NCBI GenBank assembly: GCA_009746045.1
Contig: RPFO01000050.1
Coordinates: forward strand, 2,797,194 to 2,830,380
From: Mesostigma viride
Lineage: Eukaryota; Streptophyta; Mesostigmatophyceae; Mesostigmatales; Mesostigmataceae
Direction: 5' to 3'
Length of the DNA stretch: 33,187 nucleotides
In this document: piece by piece, positions 1-10,527 of the stretch
Layout: each line of letters begins with the position of its first letter
Numbering within the stretch: position 1 is the first letter of the stretch
The notes under the pieces: model-generated
The model's input: only the letters and a program-made list of their open reading frames with translations
What the model was told of the DNA's origin: nothing
Database searches by the model: none
Program-made: the position numbers and the translations under genes

Positions 1-1087
1 GGACAACTTTGGAGTTGGGTTTGATATGGCCTGCAGGCTATCTATTGTGAAAACTGCAAGGCATGCTGGTATGGCTACTAAGTGGAACACCATGAATGGA
101 ATCCCTAGGAACACCAAGCCTAGTAATGTAAATTACAGGTGGCACAACTGGCACACACCACATCGTGGCAAATATAAGCCTGGACTGCAACAGATGATGG
201 CATTTTCCTGTTATGGCATGGTCGATCGGAGGGAATTTTCAACTTTTAATGCCGATGGACAATGTGAAAGTTATTCCACATAGGGCGGCCCGGCACTCAG
301 CTGCTAACGTCTAGCTGACAACAAGCTTCACGGCCGAATCAGGGATGCAGCGTCCACTATTAAACCAAGGCATATGAAAAAAAATTCCTGCACAACGTCG
401 GCTTACCGATGGTTGTGGTTAGCATGCGTGAACAAGAAGATTGTGTGGTTTGTACGCCAGTCTGATCCGGCGACATGGCAGTGGCTGCCGGCCAGCACAT
501 GCGCATGCCATTCGACATGCTGAATGGGGGGCTGTGCGTTAAAATCAAAATGAACATGACAAACATCTCATGTAAGAAATTTATATACAGCTTTCTGTCT
601 CAAGCCAAAAAAGGGTGTGTCGTCATGCAATATATCAGTCCTGCCAGCCATAAACCTTAACTCCTAATCTGGAATTCACAATTGGCTTGTTTGAATCACA
701 CGCATAAACAAAGTAGTCGACACATGTCTACGGAAGCGGCATTTTGAACGTGAGATTGGATTGATTCGCCGTTTGGTTAGTAAGTTTCCCAGACTGCCAT
801 CGCTAGCAAATTTACCATGGCTAGCAGGTGCTGCGGTGCATTTTTTTGCTTAGGCAACGGGACCATTTTTCTTTAGTCTAGCGCAAAAAAGGCTAAGCAT
901 GGGCGGGTCGACATGGCGTCGCATGGGCCGTGAGGCCGGACTTGAACGGACGATAGTGTTGTACTAGTTCAGGCTGAAAATGATTCCACCGTTTTCCTTT
1001 TCTGATTCCACCGTTTTTCCTTTCCGATTCCTTGGATGAAATCTGGCCGAATCAGACAGAATAGTTCCTGCGGTGCCAAAAGGGCGG
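1..1087. other. Unassigned sequence left of the retrotransposon
   Basis: I recognise no gene here. A plus-strand open frame of 85 codons at 26-283 has no motif I know and no supporting context. A 22-bp direct tandem duplication beginning TGATTCCACC lies at 981-1002 and 1003-1024, close to the point where the retrotransposon sequence stops. No copy of the LTR found at 6896-7650 can be seen in this stretch. Confidence 0.4.
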
Positions 1088-2296
1088 TTACGAAAATGTG
1101 TGGCTGGAGTTTGTGCGAAGGGTAACTACTTTGACTGGTGCGCACTTGAAACTAGTCGGCATTGCTAGATGCCGCGGGGGTACACTCCAACTTGAAAGCC
1201 GGACGTCTTGGGGGTCAAGGCCTGGCTTTCGGTAATGCAATGCCAGGTCAAATGGAGTCAAGGGGCACTGGCCATGGCAAATGACAAATGGAGACATTTG
1301 GTGAGGAGCCAGGGGTGAGTTGTTGATGGCAAACTCTATGAAGGGAAGATTCTTGTCCCATTCCTTGTTATCATGGGTACAATAGTGCTTCTGGCATTCC
1401 CGTACAATACGGTTCAGCCTCTCCACAGCCCCCGTGCTGGCACACCTGTATGCTACTCCAAAGGCCAACTTAGTGTCTAGGATGTCAAAGAAGGACTTCC
1501 AAAACCCAGACATCCACAAGGGATCCTGGTCAGTGATGATTACACGTGGCATGCCATGCAATCTGTACACTCCTTCATGAACAACTCTACACACTGGGCA
1601 GCTGTGAGATGGGCATTGCAGGGGATGAGGTGGCACATTCTAGACAGCCTGTCCATCACCACTAGTATCCTGTCATTGCCAGCATCAGAAACAGGCAAGC
1701 CACAAATGAAGTCCATGGTCACACTGATCCAGGGTCGAAGGGGAATAGGCATGGCCATAGGAAAGATAGGCACTGCCTGAGTCCTAACCTTATTCCTTTG
1801 GCATGAGTCACAGGAAGCCACATAGGCTTTGATATCACGAAACATGCCAGGCCACCAAAACCTCTCTTGTACTTCATGGAGAGCTTAGCATACCCAGGAT
1901 GACATGCAGTCACGTCGTCATGGAAGCAATGCAACACAGTGGGAATGGCCATTTCTGGCACATAACCTTCCTGGTTACTACATGATCTGCATCCTGGGTG
2001 TGGACATACAGGACTCCCTCCCAGTACTCCACAGGTCTGTTACCAAAGCTTCCTTCCTGAATGGCCTTAGTGGCCAGGTCCTCAGTTTTAGTGAAGGCCT
2101 TAATCACGTCCAGCAGGGCTATACTCATAGGGTTAGGCAGGACTAGCTGTTTGCCAGGTCCTAAAGGCTGCAGCTGCAGCACCTCACCCTCCTGCAGGTG
2201 ACTAGTGACTAGATGCTTGGATGACAGAACATCAGCCACAGGTGTACGTGACTTCCCCTTGATCTCAGCTGCCAATCCTCTAGACTTGGTCAGCAT
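1088..2296 (-). pseudogene. Integrase, frameshifted and C-terminally truncated
   Basis: Integrase inserts the cDNA into host chromosomes. A tether reading (2296-1910) is followed by the zinc-binding region with CHPGYAKLSMKY and, after a frame change, FRDIKAYVASCDSCQRNK (the CX2C half). The catalytic core has WISVTMDFICGLP (first Asp), MPRVIITDQDPLWMSGFW (second Asp) and GAVERLNRIVRECQ (Glu), so the DDE set is present. The usual HPQTDGQTE preceding the Glu has decayed to a form reading RCASTGAVE. Breaks lie near 1960-1910, 1845 and 1600. The chain ends shortly after DPQDV near 1190, at or just before the element's truncation point. Confidence 0.88.
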
Positions 2297-2497
2297 CCCT
2301 GGCTCCAGTATCCACTTCCTGGGCCGTCCCTTCCCCCTCCTAGGATTCTCTGTGCTTGGTTGTGTAGTGTGAGTGGGCTGGCTGCTAGCAGAACCTCCTC
2401 CCTAAGACTGCTCTGCAGTGACTGACCCCCACCCTGGACGCCTGTCGACCCTGGGACAAGCCCTGGTCAATGAGCATCTCGTGACTAAAGCTAGCCT

Positions 2498-3376
2498 CTA
2501 CAGGGGTGGGCTCAGCTTGGAGGTTTGCTGGTTAGCTGCCTGTGCCCTGGTGACAGCACCACACTCTACTACAGAAACCATGGCAGCACAAATATCCAGA
2601 TCCTCGTGAAATGCTCCCATCAGATCCCTTCTTCTAGAGAGGGCGTCTGGCACCACATTCTGTGATCCTGGGACATACTGCACAGAGAAAGGATAGAATC
2701 CCCCTAGGTACTCCATCCACCCAGCCATCCTCTTACTCATCCTACTCTGTTCTAGCACGTGCACCAAGGGCCTGTGGTCAGTCATCAGGGTGATAGACTC
2801 TTGCCCTAGCCCATCTGTAGCACTGCTAGCCACAGAAAACTGAGCTCCCTTCAACAGATGCTCCCACTTGTGACATGCTACCACTAAACCCAGCAACTCC
2901 TGCTCGTGTACAGGGTAGTTACGTTCAGCTGAGCTCATGGTTTTAGACATGTACTCCACTGGCTGTGGTCCATAGCCATGGTCTTGCATCAGCACAGCAC
3001 CTATGGCGCCTTGAGAGGCATCTGACCTAACCTGATAAGGTAGATCTGGGTTGGGACCCACTAGCACAGGGGTGGATGTGAGCTTCTGCTTCAACAGGTC
3101 AAAGGCCTGCTGACACCTATCTGTCCACTCAAACTGAACATCCTTCTTGATTAACTCAAGCAAGGGGGTGGAGATGGCAGCCATGTCAGGGATAAAACGC
3201 CTGTACCACCCCACCATGCCCAGGAAGGACTTGACATCATGTGCAGACTGCAACACAGGCCACTCAAGGATGGCAGCAATCTTAGCATTGTCAGGTGTCA
3301 TACCCAAGGAACTCAACTTGTACCCTAGGAACCCCACTTCATGCCCCCACTCCACCTTAGACCTCTTGACAGACAA
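2498..3376 (-). pseudogene. RT thumb and RNase H domain
   Basis: This 292-residue stretch is open in one frame and is the best-preserved block of the element. It holds the RT connection segment FLGYKLSSLGMTPDNAKIAAI and SFLGMVGWYRRFIPDMAA. The RNase H core follows: YQVRSDASQGAIGAVL (first Asp), HEQELLGLVVACHKWEHLL (Glu), ITLMTDHRPLVHVL (second Asp) and the closing VPDALSRR. RNase H removes the RNA strand from the RNA:DNA hybrid. A loop of about 16 extra residues (SVASSATDGLGQES) sits just before TLMTDHRPL. After PDALSRR the sequence passes into a non-conserved tether before integrase. Confidence 0.9.
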
Positions 3377-3396
3377 GTGGTAGTGCTGGATGACCT

Positions 3397-4257
3397 TCAG
3401 ACCTCCTCCACGTTCTCCAGATGCTCCTTGAACGTCTTTGAGTGCACCAGGATGTCGTCCATGTAGGCCACCACGCAGGTCCTGAACACGGGTCTTGCAG
3501 GGTCACACAGGTGGGCAATGTCTTTGAACCTGGGATTCCTGAGATCAGGGGAGATCTGAGGCAGAGAGTTCCCTGTCAGATGGCCAAAGATAGCATTCAC
3601 AAACATCTGCATAGTAGCTGGGCTGTTGGAGGCCCCCATGGGCATCACAGTCCACTGGAACTGACCCCAGGGTGTGGAGAATGCAGTTTTTGGAATGTCC
3701 TCAGTAGCTATCCTGATCTGCCAGAACGCGTGTCTAAGGTCAAACTTGGTGAAGTAAGATGATCCAGCTGTCCTCTCTAGCAGCTCATCAATCCGTGGCA
3801 AGGGATACTTGGACTTCACGTGACCTTGTTCAGGCCTCTCAGATCAATGCACAACCGCCATCCACCATCATGCTTGGGGACAAGCAAACACCCAGAGCTG
3901 AAAGGACTATTGGCAGGAGAATGAGTCCAGCTTCCAACAGGCCTGTCAAGATCACCTTCAGCTCTGCCATCTCAGCTGGCCCCATCCTGTACATGGGAAC
4001 AAAGGGAGGCCTGGCACCATCCACAAGCTTGATGACATGAGTGATTGGCCCTTCAGGGGGTACTGTGGCATTTTGTCCTCAAAAATGGCAGCAAACCTGT
4101 CCAAAAGGGCATCATGCAGCTTCTGCTCCTCCTCTGTGACAGCTGGTACTGGGTTCACAGCATTCACCGTGTGGCCATGAGTCTCATCAGAGGGTGAGTT
4201 AGGAACCAACTGTAAGAGAAAGACGTGTTCCACTGGGTAAGTAGCCAGGTAAGACAA
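3397..4257 (-). pseudogene. Reverse transcriptase (fingers and palm), frameshifted
   Basis: This copies element RNA into DNA inside the particle. The N-terminal connector LLDRFAAIFEDKMPQYP is seen at the start of the region, then [19 protein letters not shown]. After another break come KYPLPRIDELLERTAGSSYF, FTKFDLRHAFWQIRI (motif A with a catalytic Asp), FSTPWGQFQWTVMPMGASNSP (motif B region) and VVAYMDDILVHSKTF (motif C; YMDD at 3454-3465). An extra loop of about 35 residues between the AIFGHLTG segment and YMDD is longer than usual for Ty3/gypsy RTs. Frameshifts near 4000 and 3835 split the domain. Confidence 0.9.
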
Positions 4258-4999
4258 GGTGTGATTGGCAGACCATACGTGCTTAAGTAAGCAGCACGTT
4301 TCTCTTCCAGTGAAGGCACCTTGACGTCCTCCTTGGCACCTGCAACCCCTCTCCCATCATTGACAGCCTCATTAGTAGAACAGCACTCTGTGACTGGTCT
4401 TTCTCCCCCCTTAATCACTGTGGTGGCGTCCCACACTGACCCATCCTGAAACTGCACCACCTTCTCAGACCACAAGATGGCAGGATTAGCAGACTCCAAC
4501 CATGGCATCCCCAAATCACATCAGCAGCAGTGAGTGGAATGACATCTGCTGTGACAGACAAGGTTTGACGTGAGCACACTTGAAAAAGCAGTTGCACGTA
4601 GCCAGGTGAGTTACTCTGCCTACCATCAGAATATTGGACCTTAACAGGCACAGGGTGGGGGAGCACTGGTAGATGCAGCTCCTGCACCAAGGAAGTGGAA
4701 ATGTAGTTACTTCCTGCACCTGAGTCAATCATGAAGAGACATAAAGGCTGAGCCAAAGGGACTGGCACGTTCAACAGCCTAGCCTGGAACTTCAAGAGTT
4801 GACTGGGAATAGGAGGGCCCAATGGGGTGGTGGAATCAGAGGCAACAAGTTGTTCACAGGACGGACATGCACAGCAGGCAAACCAGTTAACTCCACCGCT
4901 GGACGTAGTCCTGGGGGCTCCACTAGTTTTTTGGCAGCTCAGGAGGATGATCTGAGACGAGCTCCCCACTGAAGGCTGCACCTGCTGATCCTCTATGCC
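4164..4999 (-). pseudogene. Retroviral-type aspartic protease, frameshifted
   Basis: This is the pepsin-like protease that cuts the Gag-Pol polyprotein. The active-site triad is visible as MIDSGAGSNYIS, with DSG at 4718-4726. It is followed by a beta-rich stretch and then by GMPWLESANPAILW, the conserved segment after the flap and second psi-loop in Ty3/gypsy proteases. The two parts are in different frames: the first runs on as WGCHGW and the second as MGMPWL, so a frameshift lies near 4500. The region continues toward the RT with an Asp/Glu-rich spacer. Confidence 0.82.
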
Positions 5000-6521
5000 G
5001 TCTGCCTCCCTTCTCCCTCCTCCTCCTCTGCTAGGAGGTGCCACAGGGCGTTGACCATCCGACGCCTGTCTTGTCTGTGAATCCCTTGGGCTGGAAGGTC
5101 CCTTGCCCGAAGCCTGGAAGTTGGGTCTAAACCCAGGCTGTGCCCTGTGGTCGCTCTGGCTCACCCCAGGAGGGAAGGTGGATGGTCTGGTGAATGGAAG
5201 AACCCCCTGAGGACCCTTGGTGTCGCCTGGGAACTGGTCTCGCTTGGGGCAATCCCGTGCAAAGTGTCCCAGCTGGCCACACGTGAAACAGGCTCCTTTG
5301 GACTGCTCCATGGCACTGAGCTCCTCCATCACAGCGTTCAGCTGGTTCAGGGGCTTCTTAACAGCAGGCGCCTGGTTGCCTGCAGCAGGCTCCCACTTGA
5401 GGGAAAAGTCAGGGACACGGCACAGCGTGAGGGCATAAGACAGCACAGTATCCCACTTCCACTCGACATAGTCGAAAGGGGAGAAATGCTTGTCAATATC
5501 CACCCTGACTTGAGGGGAAGCCCATGCAGAAACCTGTGAAGAGCTTCAGAATCAGAGCACTGGGGGATTTTGGCCCTCAGGTTGGTAAACGTCTCTACGT
5601 ATTGTGGTAGTGTCAGGCCGGACTGAGTACAGTTGGCCAACGCGTCCCGGTCCAGACGGAGCTGGTCCTGGGGAAGGAGAAAACGTCGAAATGAAAGCAT
5701 GAGAGATGGCAAATCCTTGCAAGTATTACCTGCTGAGGATCGTAAAAACTCATCAAACCTGTCGGCTGCACTGTCGCTCATTCGCTGTCGAACCATCTTC
5801 TTCTGGATGTCCAGGGAAAGTCGTTCTTCCGCTCGTTTGCCGTAGTTAGCAAAGTGGATAGCGAACACATCCTGGAATCGAGTAGAGAAATGATCGAAAC
5901 TGCGGTGGGTTAGATTGGTGAGCGACAGCTTGTCTACGGATTCGATTTTTGGAAATGGCGGGGCGGAACCTTGATGCGGTGGTATAGTGACGGTCACGGG
6001 GACGTCGCTGGCGGGGGTGGTGAAGGTGACCGAGGTCGTCTGCGCTGGATCCTGCCTATCGCTATCCTGCGTCTCATTCCTCGTAGTAACTGCGGTACTA
6101 TTAGGTAAAACCCTTCCGTCACCCAACCGAGGAGCCTCTCTCCCCAATCCAGCAACCATGTCACGCATGGCCGCCTCCTCCTCCTCAATTCTCTGACGAA
6201 GTCTTCCCACATCCTGTTCCACCTCCTCCACCATCTTTCTATACATCGCTGCGTGTTGTTCATCGTGTAATAATCTGATTTTAGCTGCTGAGAGGCGATC
6301 CGCTGCAAGTCTGGTCCCGTCTCTTCCAGGCGTGGTATTTAGCGGGAAAAGAAATGAAGAAGATGCACTCGCACAGGACTCGTTCGCGCGCTTGGAATCC
6401 TGGGCGACAGTGACGCTCCTCGACCCACGCCTGTCAGCGATGGTTCGCCTGGTTGGAGACCAGATGCAATGACGGAAAACTTGGGCCCTATGGACAACGA
6501 GGGCCGCCTCACTTCAGACAT
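5000..6521 (-). pseudogene. gag: gag polyprotein, frameshifted (capsid plus nucleocapsid)
   Basis: Gag builds the virus-like particle and packages element RNA in the cytoplasm. The reading may begin at the methionine at 6521 and shift frame near 6340. It then runs through a Glu/Arg-rich coiled-coil stretch starting MYRKMVEEVEQDVGRLRQ (6246 downward). A retrotransposon-gag-like helical region follows, with RFQDVFAIHF and a C-terminal part LTLPQYVETF...LHRFLHGLP. A second frameshift near 5505-5520 leads into the segment beginning DIDKHFSPFDYVEW. The nucleocapsid zinc knuckle CFTCGQLGHFARDC (CX2CX4HX4C) is intact at 5249-5290 and is followed by a Pro/Gly/Ser-rich linker. The frameshifts mean it is not translatable as one chain. 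Confidence 0.85.
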
Positions 6522-6882
6522 AGAAGTACGGTTGAAATCAAGTTGACGCCGTGGAGTACGAGCAGTTGTCTCAGCACCTTCCCTAGCAATGGGTTCCAGA
6601 GATGATGACGGATCTCCAAACCTTGATTAGTAGGGGGTAAAGGTGATTGTGTCTTCGAACTACTCATACTTCCACATGGAGTCGCGATCGTCTGCCTAGT
6701 AGAGACAACGGTTACGGCTGACTTCTAGTGTTACAGAGCAAGACAGTCACATCAGGATGTGTCTCAGTCTGTAACACCGTAAGTTTTCCGCAACTCTATG
6801 AATCTTCTCGGATGACAGACATCTGATCAACGTTGTACTACCCGGAAGGTTGCGACTTCAAGAGAAACACCAAAGTAGAGAT
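6522..6882 (-). other. Untranslated leader between primer site and gag
   Basis: This stretch between the primer-binding site and the first plausible gag methionine (6521) has no coding signal. It fits the untranslated leader of an LTR retrotransposon. Confidence 0.5.
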
Positions 6883-6894
6883 CCTCCGATACCA
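6883..6894 (-). other. Primer-binding site (tRNA-iMet type)
   Basis: Minus-strand TGGTATCGGAGG begins one base after the LTR end. It matches the usual plant initiator-methionine primer site TGGTATCAGAGC at 10 of 12 positions. Position and match together fix the LTR boundary at 6896 and the element's orientation. Confidence 0.8.
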
Positions 6895-6895
6895 A

Positions 6896-7650
6896 TGTAA
6901 CGACTAAAAATGATCATCAACATCATCCACAGTCCAATATGAAAGATCTTTTACCTGGGTTGCTTTCCTGAGTTGCAGAACTTCAAGTATCCGAGCAACG
7001 TTGAGATGGAAATTCCACAGCACGTGATTTAGGGAATCACACCCCTTGTAGACACAAAGACAAGCTCGTGTATAGACGACCTCTGTGGAACTGAAGGACG
7101 TCTATAGCCAAGGGGCTCTTATGGATTGGACAACAAAGCCAAGCTTTATTATACCATGGTGAATCAAAACCAACGTAGCAACAATGGCGACCCCACGTCC
7201 TTGATATCGACGTGCTTGTCGAGCTTGCTCCAACCTTAGCCTGAAGAGAACCAATCAGAACCATGGAATCCTATACAAGATCTTCGTATCCATCCTAGTC
7301 ACACAAAACAGAACAACACCACACACAGCCTGGCAGAATCTTTCCATGAGATCCTAAATCTGTCGTGAGCACTGAAGTCCCAAAGGAGCATTTAAGACTC
7401 AATAGTACCAACTAACAAACTACAACCCCACGTGGATCAGGCCACGACCAATGAGGGCTCCTATCAGTAGTATCAGCCAACAAACTACAACCCTACGTGG
7501 ATCAGGCCACGACCAATGAGGGTTCCTATCAGTTGGCTGACAAAGTATCAGCTCCAAGTACCGTCGTCTTAGAAACCTCATAACTTTCTCAATACTGATC
7601 CAAAAGTCCTCGAATAAAAGCCAAACATTCACAAAACAAAGGATGTAACA
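6896..7650 (-). repeat. 5' LTR of the Ty3/gypsy element
   Basis: On the minus strand this 755-bp block starts TGTTACATCC and ends GTCGTTACA, giving the canonical TG...CA ends. Its inner edge abuts the primer-binding site. A diverged relative with the same two ends lies at 20958-21647; both hold the 20-mer ACGTGGATCAGGCCACGACC and a conserved AAAGATCTTT(T/A)TACCTGGGTT stretch. Inside this LTR the ACGTGGATC segment is duplicated (7414-7468 and 7479-7533, period 65 bp), whereas the other LTR has it once. I see no clear target-site duplication, as expected when the partner LTR is absent. Confidence 0.85.
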
Positions 7651-7710
7651 ACAAAGTCATTTTTGCTTGTTACACAAGGAGACAACCAGTGCAGTTAGGA
7701 TTTTCTAGAT

Positions 7711-8507
7711 TAAATTAAATTAAATTAAAATCATAGCTCCGTGGGGAGCATATGTAACACATAGCCCTGAGAAAGGGGCATCTATGGGTTTGTAATACAA
7801 TCAGGGCGACAACCTGCAGGTGTAGGATGTACAACTATCACCTGCTCTGGGTGCACTAGGTGCACCTGCACCTCCATGATGGTTCATGCCTCCTAAACAA
7901 GCACAGGCACCCAGGGGGGGCTTGAGGAGAGGGCCTAGAAGGCCTGCATGACATATGGGGTGGAAGGTATGTGGCTAGGCTATAGCTAGGGTACACATGG
8001 CCTCTCAGCAGGGAGTAACTCCCTGCATGGGCAAAGCATGACTCGACATTGCTACGGCTATTGCAAGGGCGGGTGTGGGCCCATCACGTAGGCATACATG
8101 GCCACGTCACTAAGCTTTCTAGTCTACACTACTGCTATATCAAAGAGACAACCCCTAGGCTGGGGTGGCTGGGGTGGCTGGGGTTGCAGGGGTCGCCTGC
8201 CAGCCCTGGCTTGTGGGCGACGTAGATGTCCGCCCCCTTCCAGTAGACCGGCTTCTGCCCCGCCGTCTGCCGAAGCTGGAGGTAGGTCGGCCATAACTCC
8301 CGTCGCCGTTGTTGCTGCGTCAAGGTCAAGTCGTCGTCCAGCGTGTAGGCGGTCCCCCCAAGCCGCTTGCGACACTTGAGGAACTCCATCTTATCCGCCA
8401 TGGTGTCGAAGGTGAGGAGCAAGGGGGAGGGGCCGGCCTTACCCCGCGAGCGGGGAAGGCGGGTCACCCCCCGCGGCTTGCCCTTACCAGTGATAGCCAT
8501 GGGGACA
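7711..8507 (-). mobile_element. Non-autonomous LINE-type insertion with 14-bp target-site duplication
   Basis: The 797-bp block is flanked by perfect direct repeats AGGATTTTCTAGAT (7697-7710 and 8508-8521). On the minus strand it starts inside ORF1-like coding sequence and ends in a (TTTAA)n-type tail (7711-7733) preceded by CCCCACGGAGCTATG. Its 3' end matches the other LINE 3' ends in this window at 8608-8634, 8675-8720 and 10382-10430. There is no reverse transcriptase, so it must have been mobilised in trans by a full LINE, or it arose by internal deletion. The stretch 7740-8130 between the ORF1 fragment and the tail has no recognisable coding content. Confidence 0.72.
8135..8500 (-). pseudogene. 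LINE ORF1 C-terminal fragment
   Basis: This open frame of 121 residues contains GKAGPSPLLLTFDTMADK, then LDDDLTLTQQQRRRELWPTY and a final PVYWKGADIYVAHKP. These recall the late RRM and C-terminal domain of L1-type ORF1 proteins, which bind element RNA. The same motifs occur, frameshifted, at the end of the plus-strand ORF1 at 10050-10320, which shows they belong to one family. After KPGLAGDP it runs into a short Ser/His/Pro repeat and stops. It is a fragment carried in the non-autonomous insertion and is unlikely to be a working gene. Confidence 0.6.
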
Positions 8508-8521
8508 AGGATTTTCTAGAT

Positions 8522-8634
8522 AGAGTTAGGATAGTTCGATCACGCGGCTTCCTCCACCCCATCCATCATGAAATATGTGCTACATGACCTCCCCACGGAG
8601 GCATGTTATAATTTAATTTAATTTAATTTTTAAC
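8522..8634 (+). mobile_element. Older LINE 3' end, plus strand
   Basis: The sequence runs AGAGTTAGGATAGTTCGATC..., CGCGGCTTCCTCCACC..., CCCCACGGAGGCATGTTATAA and then a (TTTAA)n tail. It is the reverse-complement counterpart of 10382-10490 and so is a LINE 3' untranslated region in plus orientation. It was split from its upstream part (before 7697) by the insertion at 7711-8507. Confidence 0.65.
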
Positions 8635-8930
8635 CAGCGCAGGCCAGAAATCGGGAGAATTGATTAACCCGGGGTTAATTAATTAATTAAGTAACATAAC
8701 TCCGTTGGGCACACATGTACATGACTAAATAATGCTCTTGAATCAGCCACGAGCCACGAGGTAGCCATGGCTGACGGCGGAGCTCAGAACTTTCACGTCT
8801 GAGCCCCAAATTCCGTCAGATCACTTGCAACCGATGCATCTTTTCTAGGCGCATCTGCTAGCTACTATAAACGGTTACAGCTGTAACGCAGTATTGTGAC
8901 CAGCCTGCAGCTATTACGCGAACTGCTATT
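8635..8930. other. Spacer with a further minus-strand LINE 3' end
   Basis: At 8675-8720 a (TTAA)n run joined to GTAACATAACTCCGTTGGGC resembles, on the minus strand, the 3' ends of the neighbouring LINE copies. The body that should belong to it is short or lost. The rest up to the ORF1 start at 8931 shows no coding signal; a TATAA-like string occurs at 8866-8871. Confidence 0.45.
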
Positions 8931-10366
8931 ATGACGAGCAAACGCACAACAATGCAACGCAGCCTGGCGAATGCGTTAGGCAATGAAAATACGTCTGCAG
9001 CTCCGGCTGCAGCTTCGCCCTCAGGCCCGGCAGGCAGTGATGACACTAGTCGCGCACTGGTGGTCGTCCAGCACCCTCCCGGGCTTCCTGCCTCGCCTTC
9101 AGCCTCGCCCGAGCCCAAACGCAGCCCGACCGAACCGAGCTGGTCTGAGCGCGACTTTGACGTTGACGGGTTATTTTCCACCTTCGACGATGCCAGACCC
9201 AGCTATTTCGACATGCCACCCGCATCAAGATACTGGAGCTCCTGTTTTATGGGTCATACGCCTCCCTTCTCGACCTGTGCCAACGCCTTCAACGCCTTTG
9301 CCGCTTCCGCCGCAATGGACCTGCATGACGGCCGGTTCACTATCCGACAACATGCTGAGAACCTGGCCAGCTGGTCTCGCCCCCGTCTTCAGCTCGGCGC
9401 CCTCTTTTCCATCCTTGACCGCTCTGTCACGGACCTCTGGACCCCCTCCCCCTTGACCGAATCCACCTTCCTCCACCTCCAAGCAACCATCTCACAGCAC
9501 GTGACGCCCCTAGCCGCAGATGTGGCGGCAACGGGCGGCACGCTGGCTGCTGAGCTCCCCACCATCTCCACCGCCACTTCCAGCCTCCTCGCCTCCTCCA
9601 CGTACCGCCACCACCCCCACCTCCGACGCCATCACCGCCCAGCTCCGCGACATCGACCAGCGTCTTAAGGACAACGCCATCGCTATCGAGGTTCTGCAGA
9701 ACACCGCAGGCCTCACCGCCCAGGCGGTGAAGGACATTGCCGCCAAGCCAGCCCCGGCTGGCCTGACCGGCGATGCTCCTCCCATCACCACCTGGGCGGA
9801 CATGCTTAAGCAACATACCACCTCCACCACCTCCGCCGTCGCAGCCCAGCTTCAACGGCAGACGCTTGACCTCCGCGAGGAGGCCGAGCTCGCCAAGCGC
9901 AGCCTCAACGTCATTGTCAAGAACTTCAAGATGGAGGAAGGTGAGAATTCCGAGAAGCTTTTGCGTGCGTTTGAGAGAGAAATCCTTGGTCGCATGGGCC
10001 TTAACGGTGAAATCGAGCTGGCCGCCCACCGCCTTCCCCGCGCGCGGGCCGGGTAAGGCAGGGCCGCCCCCGCTCCTTCTCACCTTTAAGACCCCGGCGG
10101 ACAAGATTTCTTTTCTCAGACGCCGCAAGCGGCTCGATCGAGACTTAGACTCTCTTCACCCTTGATGACGACTTGACCCTGGCGCAGCAACAACGGCGAC
10201 GGGAGCTATGGATGGCCGACCTACCTCCAGCTCCGGCAGACCAAGGCGGGGCAGCCGGTGTACTGGAAGGGGGCGGCCATCTACGTCGGCCATAAGCCCT
10301 GGCAGGCGACCCCGGCCCCCCCCCCCCGCGGCCCCAGCGACTCCAGACGCCGCAGCTTAGGTGAAT
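8931..10366 (+). pseudogene. LINE ORF1-like protein gene, frameshifted
   Basis: Reading starts at the ATG at 8931 (MTSKRTTMQRSLANALGN) with an Ala/Ser/Pro-rich N-terminus, followed by a Phe-rich region. A frameshift at about 9600 leads into a helical, coiled-coil-like stretch with DAITAQLRDIDQRLKDNAIA (in the frame open from 9520 to 10056). An RRM-like part follows, with RSLNVIVKNFKMEEGENSEK and LLRAFEREILGRMGLNG. After a break near 10050 come GPPPLLLTFKTPADKISFLR and, in yet another frame, LDDDLTLAQQQRRRELW. The order coiled coil, RRM and C-terminal domain is that of L1-type ORF1 nucleic-acid chaperones. At least three frameshifts make it a pseudogene. No ORF2 follows on this strand; a LINE of opposite orientation begins at once. 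Confidence 0.68.
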
Positions 10367-10527
10367 ACAGCAGTAGTAGTGTAAATTAAATTAAATTAAA
10401 TTATAACATGTCTCCGTTGGGAGATCATGTCGCACATTTTCCAGGTTGGATGGGTGGTGTGGAGGAAGCCGCGTAATCGAACTAACCTAACTCTAAGCTA
10501 TATCTAGTCTACAAAAGCCTATCTACG

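Larger units (their letters stand above)
1088..7650 (-). mobile_element. Ty3/gypsy LTR retrotransposon, degenerate and 3'-truncated
   Basis: Read on the minus strand, the order is 5' LTR (7650-6896), primer-binding site, gag with CCHC zinc knuckle, aspartic protease (DSG), reverse transcriptase (YMDD), RNase H and integrase. Integrase after RNase H is the Ty3/gypsy order, not the Ty1/copia order. The coding region is spread over about ten overlapping frames, so multiple frameshifts have killed it. The integrase reading runs out near 1100-1088. No polypurine tract or 3' LTR follows, so the element is truncated at its 3' end. A related LTR lies at 20958-21647. The chromodomain that some gypsy lineages carry after integrase cannot be judged, because that part is missing. 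Confidence 0.93.

Noticed and set aside
8098-8379. 93-codon plus-strand frame
   Set aside because: Antisense shadow of the LINE ORF1 fragment on the minus strand.
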